A stretch of DNA of 64,000 nucleotides from NCBI RefSeq assembly GCF_016920785.2, contig NW_024609880.1, forward strand, positions 53,448,121 through 53,512,120, given 5' to 3'. A program made the translations under genes and the position numbers. Below, one piece after another: positions 9,474 through 20,059 of this stretch; the stretch's first letter is position 1; every line of letters begins with the position of its first letter. The stretch is from Ixodes scapularis (lineage: Eukaryota; Arthropoda; Arachnida; Ixodida; Ixodidae). The notes under the pieces are model-generated. The model had not been told where the DNA came from and did not search any database. It saw only the letters and a program-made list of their open reading frames with translations.

Positions 9474-9702
9474 CTTTTCCACACGTGAGTGGAATCGCGT
9501 ACACAACTCCCACCTTGCAAACTACATATTGATTCTCATGATTCACCGAGCAAGCGGGACCTTTGTCCTTCTTATCGCCAACTCTCGCGCATAGTTGGCG
9601 ATAAGAAGGACAAAGGCCCCGCTTGCTCGGTGAAGCATGAGAATCAATACTTTGTTTGCAAGGTGGGAGTTGTGTACACGATTCCACTAACGTGTGGAAA
9701 AG
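9474..9702. repeat. Inverted duplication of a Penelope-like GIY-YIG fragment
   Basis: Two arms of about 110 bp (9474-9583 and 9593-9702) are near-perfect reverse complements around a 9-base spacer (9584-9592). Landmarks in the left arm are TTTCCACACG, ACACAACTCCCACCTTGCAA, TTGATTCTCATG and GGACCTTTGTCC. The right arm repeats them inverted and continues into the GIY-YIG coding region. The left arm diverges after the GGAAAAG boundary. Confidence 0.9.
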
Positions 9703-9957
9703 CCTACGCCGGTCAGACGGGCAGATGTGTTAATCACAGACTGCGGGAGCATGACTTGTCGTTGCGATCAGTGGAGGGAGCTGTAAAGGGGAATCTCCCA
9801 TTGCATTGTCATGGATCTGGGTGAAAACCTATCTTCAGTAAGACTGGTATCACTGGCAATGGAAGAGACAGAGTGAATAGAGAAATTTTAGAGGCGCATG
9901 CAATTGTCAAAGCAGGCGCGAACTGCGTAAGCCAAACGTCACTGGGCTTTCTTTTTT
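9593..9957 (+). pseudogene. Penelope-like element GIY-YIG endonuclease C-terminus
   Basis: One frame reads KKDKGPACSVKHENQYFVCK, then GVVYTIPLTCGKAYAGQTGR, CVNHRLREHD and, after a single TGA near 9820, KTGITGNGRDRVNREILEAH, then AIVKAGANCVSQTSLGF. This follows the GIY-YIG nuclease domain attached to Penelope-like retroelement RTs: a GIY-like GVVY, a YIG-like YAG, the conserved Arg of GQTGRxxxxRxxEH, and the REILEA helix with catalytic-type Glu. RT sequence is absent upstream, where the inverted duplication takes over, so only the 3' end is present. The nonsense codon makes it inactive. Confidence 0.75.
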
Positions 9958-10274
9958 TTTTTTTTTGACACGTGGTGAGTGTATCATGTGACGTGGGCGG
10001 GGTTGCTGTTTTCTTTGTTTTGTTTTCATGTGATTAAAGTTCAGTTGAGAGTCAGCGCTTGTCCTGTTTGCACTTCCTTTAGTTCCCGTTTACTGTGCGC
10101 TGTTTGGATTTTCGTCCCCCAAAAATGCGTCATTGTCACACATCCTTGTTTTGCCTCACCTATATTTTCTCGCTTATTCCAAGTTTACTCCGAGGAGAAC
10201 AATTTTGGTGTGCGAAATACGTGCTGTAGAAGGTACGCGCTCGGCGGCGCTGCCACCACAAGCTCGCTGTTGTG
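9958..10274 (+). mobile_element. Probable Penelope-like element 3' UTR
   Basis: It follows the GIY-YIG end without a break: a T-rich tract, then TGTGATTAAAGTTCAGTTGA and GAGTCAGCGCTTGTCCTGTT. This looks like the short 3' UTR of Penelope-like elements. The exact 3' boundary is not visible; the next defined boundary is the hAT-type MITE at 10275. Confidence 0.4.
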
Positions 10275-11115
10275 CAGTGGCGTACCTAGTGGTGATGGCG
10301 CCCATGGCAAGCAGTTTTTTTCGCACCGCTGATGGTGATAACGATGATGAAAAGGATGATGATGATGATTTCGGGTAAAATCCCGCGTGTCCACAAAAGT
10401 GGACTGGGTGTGTCTAGCGCATCCATTTCATTTACTGAACACACTTGGAAAGAAGATACCGAACAAGGTAAGCTCCTGTCAAACCAACTTTTAATTTCCG
10501 CCTGGCGACCATATTTTGTTACAAACGTAAAAAAAGTGCATGTGTAAAAACTGGATTGGTACTAAATAACTTCAAACCACACAGAAAGGAACAAAGTGGG
10601 CACGTTAAGTTTGATAAATCGTGACGACATTTAGATAAAATCATTGGCATATTATCAACAGAGGAGTGCTGTTTAGGTTTTTGACATTTTATTTACCACC
10701 GCTTGCTCTTCATGAAACAAATATATATATATATATAAAGATTAATGCATCATGGCACCGCGTGAAAACTAAACTACAACTTTTCTTGCTTTCGCTGAAG
10801 AGATTTGTGCATGATGTCATCAAAATCAGTTTGCTTAGCTTCTCCCCTTTCTGCACTCTACCGAGCGAGATCGCAGAGTCTGTCCTGGCCCATGGAATCT
10901 TGCTGAAAAATTCGCTAGAAGAGCGCTCTGTGCTAGCAGCTCGGGCACAGAGCTTTGGATCCGCGGTGCCTTTTGTGAAATACTACTCAGGGCTTCCTCC
11001 TCGAGTTCCTCGTCAGCCCAGCGCCCCCCCCCCCCCCCCCCCCAAACACACACACACTTAATGTGGTGCCCGGGGCACGTGTCCCTCCATGCCACACCCT
11101 AGGTATACGCCACTG
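10275..11115. mobile_element. hAT-type MITE, 841 bp, with 8-bp target-site duplication
   Basis: The left end is CAGTGGCGTACCTAG and the right end, reverse complemented, is CAGTGGCGTATACCTAGGG, an imperfect TIR. The flanks are CTGTTGTG (10267-10274) and CTGATGTG (11116-11123): 8 bp, 7 of 8 identical, which is the hAT-superfamily signature. The interior has GAT repeats (10344-10370), (AT)n at 10723-10736 and a C20 tract (11024-11043). No transposase is encoded, so it is non-autonomous. Confidence 0.85.
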
Positions 11116-11123
11116 CTGATGTG

Positions 11124-11904
11124 ACGTCAATATGCTCGTCAAGCAAAAATCATTTGTAGCGCAAAAAAAAAAAAAAAAAAAAAGGTATGCAAGAGTTTTA
11201 AGAGGTAAGAAAAATATATGACAGCGTTCTGATCAGTTAGAAACGGTAAACGATATGCCAAACCACTTGCGGAAAGGCTTGCCGCCTTGTTGACACCCTA
11301 TACTTTATCTCCTCTGCCTTGCACATTGTCGAAGGCCAGGGTCAATAAAGCCTCCTCGAATGCCTTAAATACACATGAAGCCCATTGTGTCACGTAGCCA
11401 CACGAGATGAAAGCTTCAATCCAGAGCCTTCACGATGATTCAATCGCCGTAATGCGCCGGGTGTGTGGTCATGCATCTGGGAAGGGGAGGGGGGCATGGA
11501 AGCCATCTTTGCGTCTTTTTCCGAGTAATTCGTAACTGACGCCATGACTCGTGGAAGTAAGGCAGTATATTCGCATTTATTTCCGCGTATTCCATTCGTT
11601 CGAGTAAGTTCGAAACAGTTCTGTATCCTTGCGAAACCCTTCGGGCGTTCAGCCAAACCGTTAACGTGAATCATTATCGCTGAGGAGGCTGTGAAACTTC
11701 CTGCCATCATGTGTCGTTTAGGTGGGAGGTAACGAAAGACTTCCCTAACGTGAGCCACCCTCTACTTAACAGAAGATAGTTGGCGAATAATGAAGGACAC
11801 GTGTGGCAACATTGTGATGATACTACCCAACCTTCTGAACGGACAGCGTGAATGAAATGATCAGTTTTCTTGGACTTGAAACGCGTTAAATCCGGCGCTT
11901 AGAA
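11124..11904. other. No recognised feature
   Basis: Contains an A20 tract near 11164-11183. Otherwise unremarkable unique-looking DNA with no supported gene. Confidence 0.4.
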
Positions 11905-12341
11905 AAGAGGTTAAAACTTTTGTACTTGATATATAATGATTTAAATCACCTAAAACAGTGCCCTTACGTAACCCGAGTATCGCGAGCAAATACTCGTTTT
12001 AACAATGGCAAAATGATTCGGGAGCTTCGTGTGCATAATGATACGTTTAAATTTTCGTTTTTTTTTTCCCAGGACAATAATCGCATGGAACCAGCTGCCA
12101 AAAGATATAGTAGAAGGTGACAGTGCCGAAGAATTTATTTCAAATTTGAAAGTTGTGCTCATGTAATTATTTTGTAATGTTTTTGTAGACGATTTTTTCC
12201 TTCAAGTTTACTTTGTTCTTAAATCTTGCAGCTGGTGTTGATATCTTCTTGGTGTTGTATATCATGTTTATATTGTGATTCTCACTCCTGCTTGTACTCT
12301 AACATGAGTCTGCAGTATTTATAAATAAATAAAATTAATTC
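11905..12341 (+). mobile_element. 3' end of a CR1/L2-like LINE
   Basis: Near 12070-12165 a frame reads RTIIAWNQLPKDIVEGDSAE and then EFISNLKVVLM-stop, the typical C-terminal tail of LINE ORF2 (R-x-W-N-x-LP). Upstream, at about 11950-12010, QCPYVTRVSRANTRF in another frame belongs to the same domain, so there is a frameshift near the T-run at 12058-12067. The 3' UTR ends TGCAGTATTTATAAATAAAT, a TAAA-type terminal repeat (about 12320-12335). Severely 5'-truncated. Confidence 0.7.
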
Positions 12342-13154
12342 GGAAGGAGAGGCAATCCGGAACTCGGTTTCGAAATTCCCGCGCGATTTCCACACTCGAA
12401 TCGAGCGATACGCTCGCACAGTGGCTTTTTCCGTTCGTGTCTCGGCCGGTTTGTTTCCGCTTTCCGTTAGCAGGTGACGCCACAGTGTCTGTCGGTGCCG
12501 AGGAATTCGACTTGCTCCACTCTGGCGTTACATGTTGGCTTACGTCATTAATTACAGGTCATATCGCTAGATAGTCGTCAGGTGACATCGCGGTGTGGCC
12601 TATGCGTCAGCTCATTCGCTTGCGCGTAACAAACTTGATGGCCACAATTTTTTTTTTTCTTTTTTTTTTTTTACTTACGCGAAATTGAATTTAAGTTGAC
12701 GCTGAGGCAGTCGGTCGCCGGGATGGACGCTCAGCATTTTCAGATACGTATTGTATTGATTCATTAACGAGCGAAATGTATGGGTGCAAGTGTAGGGATG
12801 GGAAGGCTAAACACGGTGTGTGTTACCTGAGATCGGGATGACTTGGGAGGCAACATACACGAATGTAACAACTTCGTGTCAAGTTACGATGGGCCGCGGG
12901 AGACCCCTACAAGCCGTCAAGTCAATCCAATGCATTGGGAATGCCACGTGACCTGCTCTGAGAGTAGTGCAGCGACCACTGGCAGCGACCACTATTAGCG
13001 TCGCGCGAGGTGCGTAGTCCCGTAAAACGTTAACAGTGCGGTATTCGCTGAGATGGCTCAAACCGTGGTCCATCTTGAAGTGAATCCCGTGAAACGTAGC
13101 GTGGTCCATCTTGAAGTGAAACTGAGTACAGTATTTGTGTTGCCCCGTGCCCGA
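12342..13154. other. No recognised element; one short direct repeat
   Basis: GTGGTCCATCTTGAAGTGAA occurs at 13065-13084 and again at 13101-13120. T-rich tracts lie at 12649-12672. No gene could be supported. Confidence 0.4.
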
Positions 13155-13366
13155 AAGCCGGGGTCACACTGCTTATACATCATACAAAAGACAGTCTGCA
13201 TATAGATTCGAACGCGAGTCACCGCGAGATCCGTCACTTCGAATGCCGCATGGCAATGAGTTCAAGGAGAAAACCTGTTACGCGGCATTCGAACCACGAA
13301 TATTGCGGTGACTTGTGTTGGCAGACTGTCTCTTGTGTGATGTATGAGCATATCTGACCCCGGCTT
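13155..13366. mobile_element. Palindromic MITE, TIR AAGCCGGGGTCA
   Basis: The left end AAGCCGGGGTCACACTGCTT and the inverted right end AAGCCGGGGTCAGATATGCT begin arms of about 95 bp that continue with ATACATCA, AGACAGTCTGC, GTCACCGC and TTCGAATGCCGC. The two arms meet around 13255-13275. No ORF is present. A target-site duplication could not be identified. Confidence 0.75.
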
Positions 13367-15887
13367 AAGTAAGCCCTGCTTCGGGTATCTACCACCACGA
13401 TCGATTCATTCGTCCTTTTAAGTGCCTAGAAGTTAAGCAGAAAACTCAACGATTTTCAGAACACCTTTGCTCAGATATGTGTTGATCAAGTCTATGACTT
13501 CGCCCTGCTTTACTAAAAAAATGAGTACAGCGCACTGAAGACACGGGCTGAGATAAAAAGTGGACACAGTACGAGCGCCAGCGCTCGTCTTAGGTGCCTG
13601 CTTTGTGTGAGTTGCATTTATTTTTATAGTCATGAACCAACTCCTCGAATAGCCACATCAGCCCTGAGTTATATTTATAGGGGCGAAACTTTCGAAGAAG
13701 GAGAATAACTTAAAAATATAAACTGATCATTTCCTTCCTGCGTTGCCTCGCTGAAGGCAATGGGATAATCACCAACTTTTCCAAACCAGATCTCATAAAA
13801 ACAACATAAACAAGAAAATTCGAGCTTTTCTGAATACTGCGGCTTGGGTTTCATGAAGGTCAAGAAGGAAGTACCATCAAATACCACCAAGTCACGCTCC
13901 CGTTGTCACCTTGATTGCAATGGCGCATTAAAAATACGTTATTAAAATATCAGAAAACTGAGCTTGTTCCGCACCTTTGAATGCGTTTTCTATCACAATG
14001 GAAGCACGCACATACTGGTTAGACACGAGAAGCATTAACAATAACAACACAAGTACATCGACAATTCTTTTCGAATAAATCTCAGCTATGAACAGAGCTA
14101 TAACCAGACAAAAGAAAAGGCAAGTTTACAAGTGCCTTGTTTACGTCTTTCTTTAGATTGTTTTGCTGGGAAAGGTACAAAAAGAACTACAGGAATTGTT
14201 AGCCTAATCCTGGTATAAATTTTTATAGAAACTTTTGACTCCACGAAAATATCATAATTCATTACCCCGCCTTCTCCCCCCTTTTCCCTTCACTTGAAGG
14301 AAATAGGAAGCAAAAAGCTCTTTCCGATTCTCCGTGCAAAGCTTCCATTACATCCATTTTTTTTTGTCTTTGTCATTGGGAGTCCTTTAATATATTAGTA
14401 CTCAGCTTTAATTGTTCATTTACAGATACTAGCACATTCTCTTGGAAAGCATCGTAGGAATGGAATTTCACTCCAGAAGTATAAAGGGCGACGCAAAATT
14501 TTTACAATGCAAAGAAGAAAGCAAATTAAAAAAAACAAAAACAATTCTATTAATAAACTACACTAAAGAAACCTCGATCACACATCGTACAGTATATACG
14601 TTATGAGAGAAAGCAAAAACAAGCCGGTTAATGCTTAAAAATAATTAAAAAAACAAAATTGGTAAAATAAAAAAAAGTCAAATGTAAAAAAAAAAAAAAA
14701 AAAAAAAAACATTATCACGCTTATCTGTTATTATTAACATTCGTACGCTGAAAGATCCAACCAAAGTAATAATAAAACGGCAGACAAATGCACAGTGTAA
14801 ACACGCTGACACCAAAGATTCCTTGCAAGACGTGCACTAAGAAAGACATCAAAAGCACCAGGTGTAGCGGGGTCAGCCACACACAAAACGCGGTAATTCA
14901 AGGGCATTATTAATGACCATGAGCAACTGGAAGTTAATCCGCACAATGAAATGAACGTTGCTTTAAACGATCGTGCAGATGCGACATTTTTCAAGGTAAA
15001 AAAAGAAAAATCTGTTCGCTACATTTTTTAGCAGTTTGCGAAAGGGGAAAACTTGCAGCAGCCAAAAGAACATTAATTGTGTTCTACGCTCGTTATTCAC
15101 ACCAAGCACCATAGTAAAAAAAGGTTCGGCTTATCACAGAGCATTATTGATTTACTGCTCTATGTGGTGAATTACTAAGATACAAGTAGGTGAATTTTAG
15201 ATTAGCTTACCGTTATTTTATCAAAACGTGCACACGTCTCAAACTCAAAAAAAGAAGAAAAAAAATCGTTTTTTTTGACAATCAATTCTTGTAAGAACTA
15301 CTTCGTGCGGAGCAGGAATAATGCGCAAAGGACGCTTTCTGAGCATGCGCAGTAGATATTTCGTGCATACTATCAGACGCACTGGAAAAGTCTGTATAAA
15401 GAATAAGAATAATAATCTTGTATATTTCCCGGATAGTAAAATGGCATAGCGTGAATTATCGCATTTAAAGCCCTCAATAACCGGGGGGTACAAAAAAGGG
15501 CATCTATTAAAATTTATAAGTTTTTGCGGGGCTTGATATCTGCGGCCGTAAGGTTACTCGTGGAATCTTCAACACCTGTTGTAAATAAATCTAAGGGCCT
15601 TCTTTTGAATTCTTCTCAGTTTGATCATATGTGGTGAGGTGTGCTAATTCAATAATGCGTCGGCATTGTATTAAGAGGGGTCGAACGCGAGGTTTGTAGG
15701 TCATTGGCTTCGCTACAGATGTAGAGTGACTTAGGTTGCGCCTCAGACAATATAATTTTAAATAAAATAAAATAAAATAAAATATTTAGCTCCCAAACTC
15801 TAAAAGCCAAATTCACAAAAAAAAAAAAAAAAAAACTGTTAAAAGAACAGCTTGATTTCGTCTCAGCTACCAGTGCAATATTGCCGC
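13367..15887. other. AT-rich DNA without a supported gene
   Basis: Contains an A22 tract (about 14688-14709), an (AAAAT)n pentanucleotide microsatellite at about 15760-15785 and an A18 tract near 15818-15835. No coding element could be supported. Confidence 0.45.
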
Positions 15888-16521
15888 GCGCAGGGCCGAA
15901 AAAGCAACCCTCGGTCACGGACTTTTAGAAGGTTCTCGTTTATTCTTGCTCCGGACATACTTCTAGAAGTCCGTGATCGAGCGTTGCTTTCTCGGCCCTG
16001 CGCACAACAAGTGATGAGGGGACAAAAACTGAAGTAAACTAAACGTTTAATGAGGCAAACTTGTGCCCAAAACAGAAAGGAAACAGACGATAACAATAGA
16101 GCGTCGCGAGCGTCGAAGTCGGCGTAACAGCGGTATTGAACGCTGCGGCAAGAATGACTCGACAAGGTCACGGGCAGCCTCTTATCTAGAGTGAGTCACT
16201 ATCTCGAAGATTCGGCGAAGAAAGCTCGAGCGTCGTGTGCTCTGGGCGAGAATGAACACGCACTTTCAGGAACAACAAAAGCAGGAATAAATGATAGAAG
16301 TTATGGCCGGAGCAAGAATAAACGAGAACCTTCTAGAAGTCCGTGACCGAGCGTTGCTTTCTCAGCCCTGCGCGCGGCATTATCCCCCCCCCCCCCCCCC
16401 CCCCCCCCCCGTTTAAAAGCGCGCATCATCTCCATGCAGCACAAACCGAATACAGAAATCCACAACAAAAGGACAGCAGAATCGGGAGCCACAGTTCACA
16501 GTTTGACGACAGTTTAAAGTT
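15888..16521 (-). mobile_element. Rearranged Ty3/gypsy LTR
   Basis: On the minus strand this follows the integrase C-terminus, so it is the 3' LTR region. The stretch 16000-16150 matches the LTR fragment at 540-695 in inverse orientation. The copy is internally rearranged. A 68-bp block at 16311-16377 (CCGGAGCAAGAATAAACGAG, then ACCTTCTAGAAGTCCGTGAC) recurs inverted at 15888-15955. Part of it (TTCTAGAAGTCCGTGATCGA, then GCGTTGCTTTCTCGGCCCTG) recurs directly at 15961-16003. A C27 tract occupies 16384-16410. LTR boundaries and a target-site duplication are not resolved. Confidence 0.6.
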
Positions 16522-16885
16522 CTATCGTTCGTAATACGGCTTGAGGCGCACAACATGGACTACTTCGGGTCGCGGCTGGCGTCGTCTTGATGGTCGAGTT
16601 CCGTCGGGGAGCACCGCGTAGTTCTAAGTCCCCGAGACGGCGAGGTACCTTCTAGGGTCCAAAGTAGCGCTTGAGAAGCTTCTCGCTGAGCCCACGTCGC
16701 CGAATCGGTATCCAGACCCATACTCTGTCCCCGGGATGAAAGTGGACGTCACGCTGGCGAGGATTGTAGCGGCCGGCGTCGACATGTTGCTGGTCTTGAA
16801 TCCGTAGTCTGGCTAGCTGGCGGACCTCTTTTGCCCGTTCAGCAACCTCCCGGGCGTCAAAATTCAGAAACACTTCACTCTCCAC
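16522..16885 (-). pseudogene. Ty3/gypsy integrase C-terminus
   Basis: The minus-strand frame ends with RYNPRQRDVHFHPGDRVWVW, then IPIRRRGLSEKLLKRYFGP and an in-frame TAG at 16652-16654 where family members usually have Tyr. After the stop, KVPRRLGDLE continues, and following a frameshift LPDGTRPSRRRQPRPEVVHV and VRLKPYYER lead to a stop at 16522-16524. PGDRVWV...RRGLSEKLL...YFGP is the hallmark of the gypsy integrase C-terminal domain and polyprotein end. Upstream integrase, RNase H, RT and protease are absent. A nonsense codon and at least one frameshift make it dead. Confidence 0.8.
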
Positions 16886-17304
16886 AGTTTACAAAAGCCA
16901 GCGAAAAAATTAAGCCAACTTCTCGAACTAATACATTCTACATGTTCTTCGGAAGTCAACGCTCAACTTATACTAAACAACAGCGTGATGTGTATATGTA
17001 TATAATGTATATAAAATTAAACATATATACATCATGTTTAAAATTTGAGCCCGCTATCAAATGCGAATGCCGACGCAGATGACACTATAGCCTTACTAGT
17101 GGATCTCGCTAGCTAGCTCAATAAAATTAAAAACCTGTGATGGACAAGCAGATTCATCAGCAGCTTTGGTCTGGATTTGGTTTGAATTTTTGGCGCGAGT
17201 TTGGTAGTCTGACTTTTTACCGCTAGGAGGCGTTGGATTGGCGCTCAGGAGTTAGAGTCATGGAACTATCAAAGATTTAGAGTTTGCTCCTTTGAACGAA
17301 GTCA
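16886..17304. other. No recognised feature
   Basis: AT-rich sequence with TATA-like repeats around 16990-17030. No supported gene. Confidence 0.4.
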
Positions 17305-17637
17305 TTAGCTGACTTGGTCTTCTGGCGAAAACTGTCGCTCTTCTTTCCAGAGTGATACTTCGGCACTCATGAATTCAGGAAGTTTTAGTAACTCGTTTTG
17401 CAAGTTTACAAACGGTTGTGCAACAACAGTTGATGCGCCTAAAACAGTTACACCATTCGAAGAAATGCGGATCAGCATGTGATCCACGATTCGGGTAGGA
17501 AGTATATCCTTACACCCGTTAAACGTAAGTGCCGAGTCAGCGCGATCATACCCTTTGAACATTACGGGGCGTGACCGGAGATTGCCGCATGATACGCCGG
17601 GGCCAGCACGAAGAAACTGGTGACTCGGGTAGTACAC
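17305..17637 (-). other. Unassigned 110-codon open reading frame
   Basis: Stop-to-stop minus-strand frame with no Met near its beginning; a TAA sits directly upstream of 17637. The predicted peptide has balanced composition, without low complexity, and includes PVMFKGYDRADSALTFNG and VNLQNELLKLPEFMSAEVSL. I do not recognise a family. It could be a chance ORF, an exon (no convincing splice sites seen) or the remnant of an element. Confidence 0.2.
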
Positions 17638-17639
17638 TT

Positions 17640-19818
17640 ACATGACCCTCCACGATAACTTCGTTCGCTTAACGTTTTTTCCTTTGTAAAAAGCTGAAAA
17701 AAAAAATGAAAAAAAACGTGTCATGGAGATTATTTTTATTTCAACAGCCTCTCTTCCTCGGAAGAAAAAAAAAAAGAAAAGAAAAAAAGAAACGCATATT
17801 TTGTAAATGATTTGGTCAGTTTCTTGGCTGGCTCTCGGACTTTTTCTCGTTTGCCTTATCTTACAGTATACTGATTTCTTAACACGAATAACATTCGCCC
17901 AGCCCTGTCGGAGAGTCTGGCGTGCATTTCCTTCTTGAACCGCGTGCCAAGCCCAATGCATCTTTGTCCGATACTGGCAGCTCGAACGTCATCGCGTTCG
18001 TGGACAATCCAGAACCGCGTTCTTGCTTTCCTCGTCCGAGATTCTATCGGGCCGTTTTTCCGAGGCTGGACACCGTATGTATTCGTTTCTTTTATAAGGA
18101 AATTATTTGTTGCCTGCACTAATAGCTCTCTTGTAACTCAAGTGCGAGCATGCACCGTTTAGGCGAGAGGTTTGCTCCTTTTAGTGACCTAAGCCAAGAC
18201 TCGAGCGCCTACGAGGGTACAAAGAAGCTTGTCTCGCATCTGCTTTTTGTTTGCGCCTAAGTGCTAGGTTCAATCACAAAAAAGCACCCTGCAAGCTCGC
18301 CATCGGATCGGTTGTACTCATATTCTGATGGTGCATGAATGTTCGACAGCTGTGCGCAAACATAAGCTTGGGAATGCGTGACCGCTGTTCATACATGAGC
18401 GGAATCTAGTGCCGCTTCATCTTCCGGTGTTATCGCATTATTTCTTGATTATCTCCTGTGTCCTAATTTCATTTGGTCTGACAATGTTTTTTCGCATAAT
18501 TCCTTCGACGTGCATGGGTTGCAGACGGTGCAACTAGCAATGTCTTTATCCCAAAACATATACCAGCCGGGGGAAATATCAAGGCGTGCTGGGGTGACCC
18601 AGCAATTCTTACACTACCGCAATAAAAAAGACAATAAACATGTTGCTACATTTTTCATTTTGTTTGGCGGTGATATCTGACTTGTTCGTCCATTTGAAGT
18701 TCCTTTCTGTTCGTCGTACAAAATTCAAGAGCGGGTTTAAAATATCACATAAGTCCTCCATAAAGAAATGGTCGCATCTTACTATTATCATCTGAATTCA
18801 ACCCATCTTGAACATAAAATGACAGGATTTCTAATATCCTTTTCCTCATTCAACGTAAGACGTCAACGCCAAAGCCGCACGCACAGTATCTGCCTAAAAA
18901 GGCGCGGGCAATGCTGCGGAAATGCGTGTGTAAGTCTCAGCAGACGCTTTTCCTGAAGCTTTCTTGAAGACAATGCTGCTGCCTCCTTCTGGAGAAGTTG
19001 TCGCGCAGGTAGAGCACTCCAGTACGCACGGGTAACCGTCACAGAAAGCAGATTTCCCCCGAAGGATCGAGAAATCCGCTCGCGTTCATTGTTAAGGGTG
19101 TCTCGAACGGAAGTCCCAGCCCTCGAATACAGCAGCAGGCTTTCGCGGAACTGGCGTCAGCGAGTCGTTGGGTGCGGGAACCCTTGTCTGTTTATATATC
19201 TCTTACGGAAGTTGAGGACGCAACTGCTCGTGTGCTTTATCACGTCTCCGGAATTTCCTGTTCCTGTCTTGTTTCATCTAAAGAAGAACACGAACGCAGG
19301 AATGAAGCGGTCTTGTTGGCAATCTTCGTGGCCATACGTAGACCTACACAACGTAACATTCGAACAGAGGCTAAAAATGATGTCTGTCTATCGCTCGATC
19401 GCCCTCAATTGTTCACGCTCCTCTTTGGTGCAAAGTTCACGGAAGGCCAATAACCTGTACCAAATGGGAGGAACCTAGAGAATGATCTGAACACGTATTG
19501 ACACAAAAACATTGATCAAGATGCCGAATCGGACATCAGTCACCCAGCGCAGACAGTTGGCTCCGTGTCAGCAGCGATGTGATTGGTCCAAGTCATTTTG
19601 AATTACCTTTTCAAGCAGCCAACAGCTTATTTAGTAGCAGCAAAAAGCTTATTTTGGTGCTGAAAAAGTAACGTTTGGAGCACAGGCGTATACGATGTTT
19701 TTATTTGTTCCACTAGTTTCGTTAGCAGTTAATTTATGTCATTTCTAATTCAATTAAATAGCGCAGATATTGCCTTCCATTCTGGACATCAATGACATTT
19801 TATATGTAAAGTTTTATT
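17640..19818. other. No recognised feature
   Basis: A-rich and T-rich low complexity at 17690-17800; otherwise unique-looking. Overlapping ORFs around 19090-19480 show no family similarity I can name. Confidence 0.4.
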
Positions 19819-19872
19819 ACGATGTGAAGACAGCAAGTGCTGTCTTCACATCGTAGCAAGTGCTGTCTTCAC
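19819..19872. repeat. Perfect 36-nt palindrome plus partial direct duplication
   Basis: Arms ACGATGTGAAGACAGCA (19819-19835) and TGCTGTCTTCACATCGT (19838-19854) pair perfectly over 17 bp around a 2-base AG centre. The segment AGCAAGTGCTGTCTTCAC, which spans the centre, is repeated directly at 19855-19872. Confidence 0.95.
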
Positions 19873-20059
19873 TAAATGAGTCTAAAAGAAATAGCAGAAC
19901 TTAATAACGGTTATTCACAAGCTTTTATCATTACACTCCTCAAGCTAATTTAGCTGTAGTTGCAACATTATAGACTAGTTTCCACTCAAACGACTTGCAA
20001 CGCACTCTAAAAACGGGCTTTCGCCTGAAGCTAGTGGCGGATATGCGGCTAAGCCAATG

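Noticed and set aside
19089..19478. Two overlapping plus-strand ORFs of 93-129 codons
   Set aside because: No domain, no start context and both frames open equally; consistent with chance.
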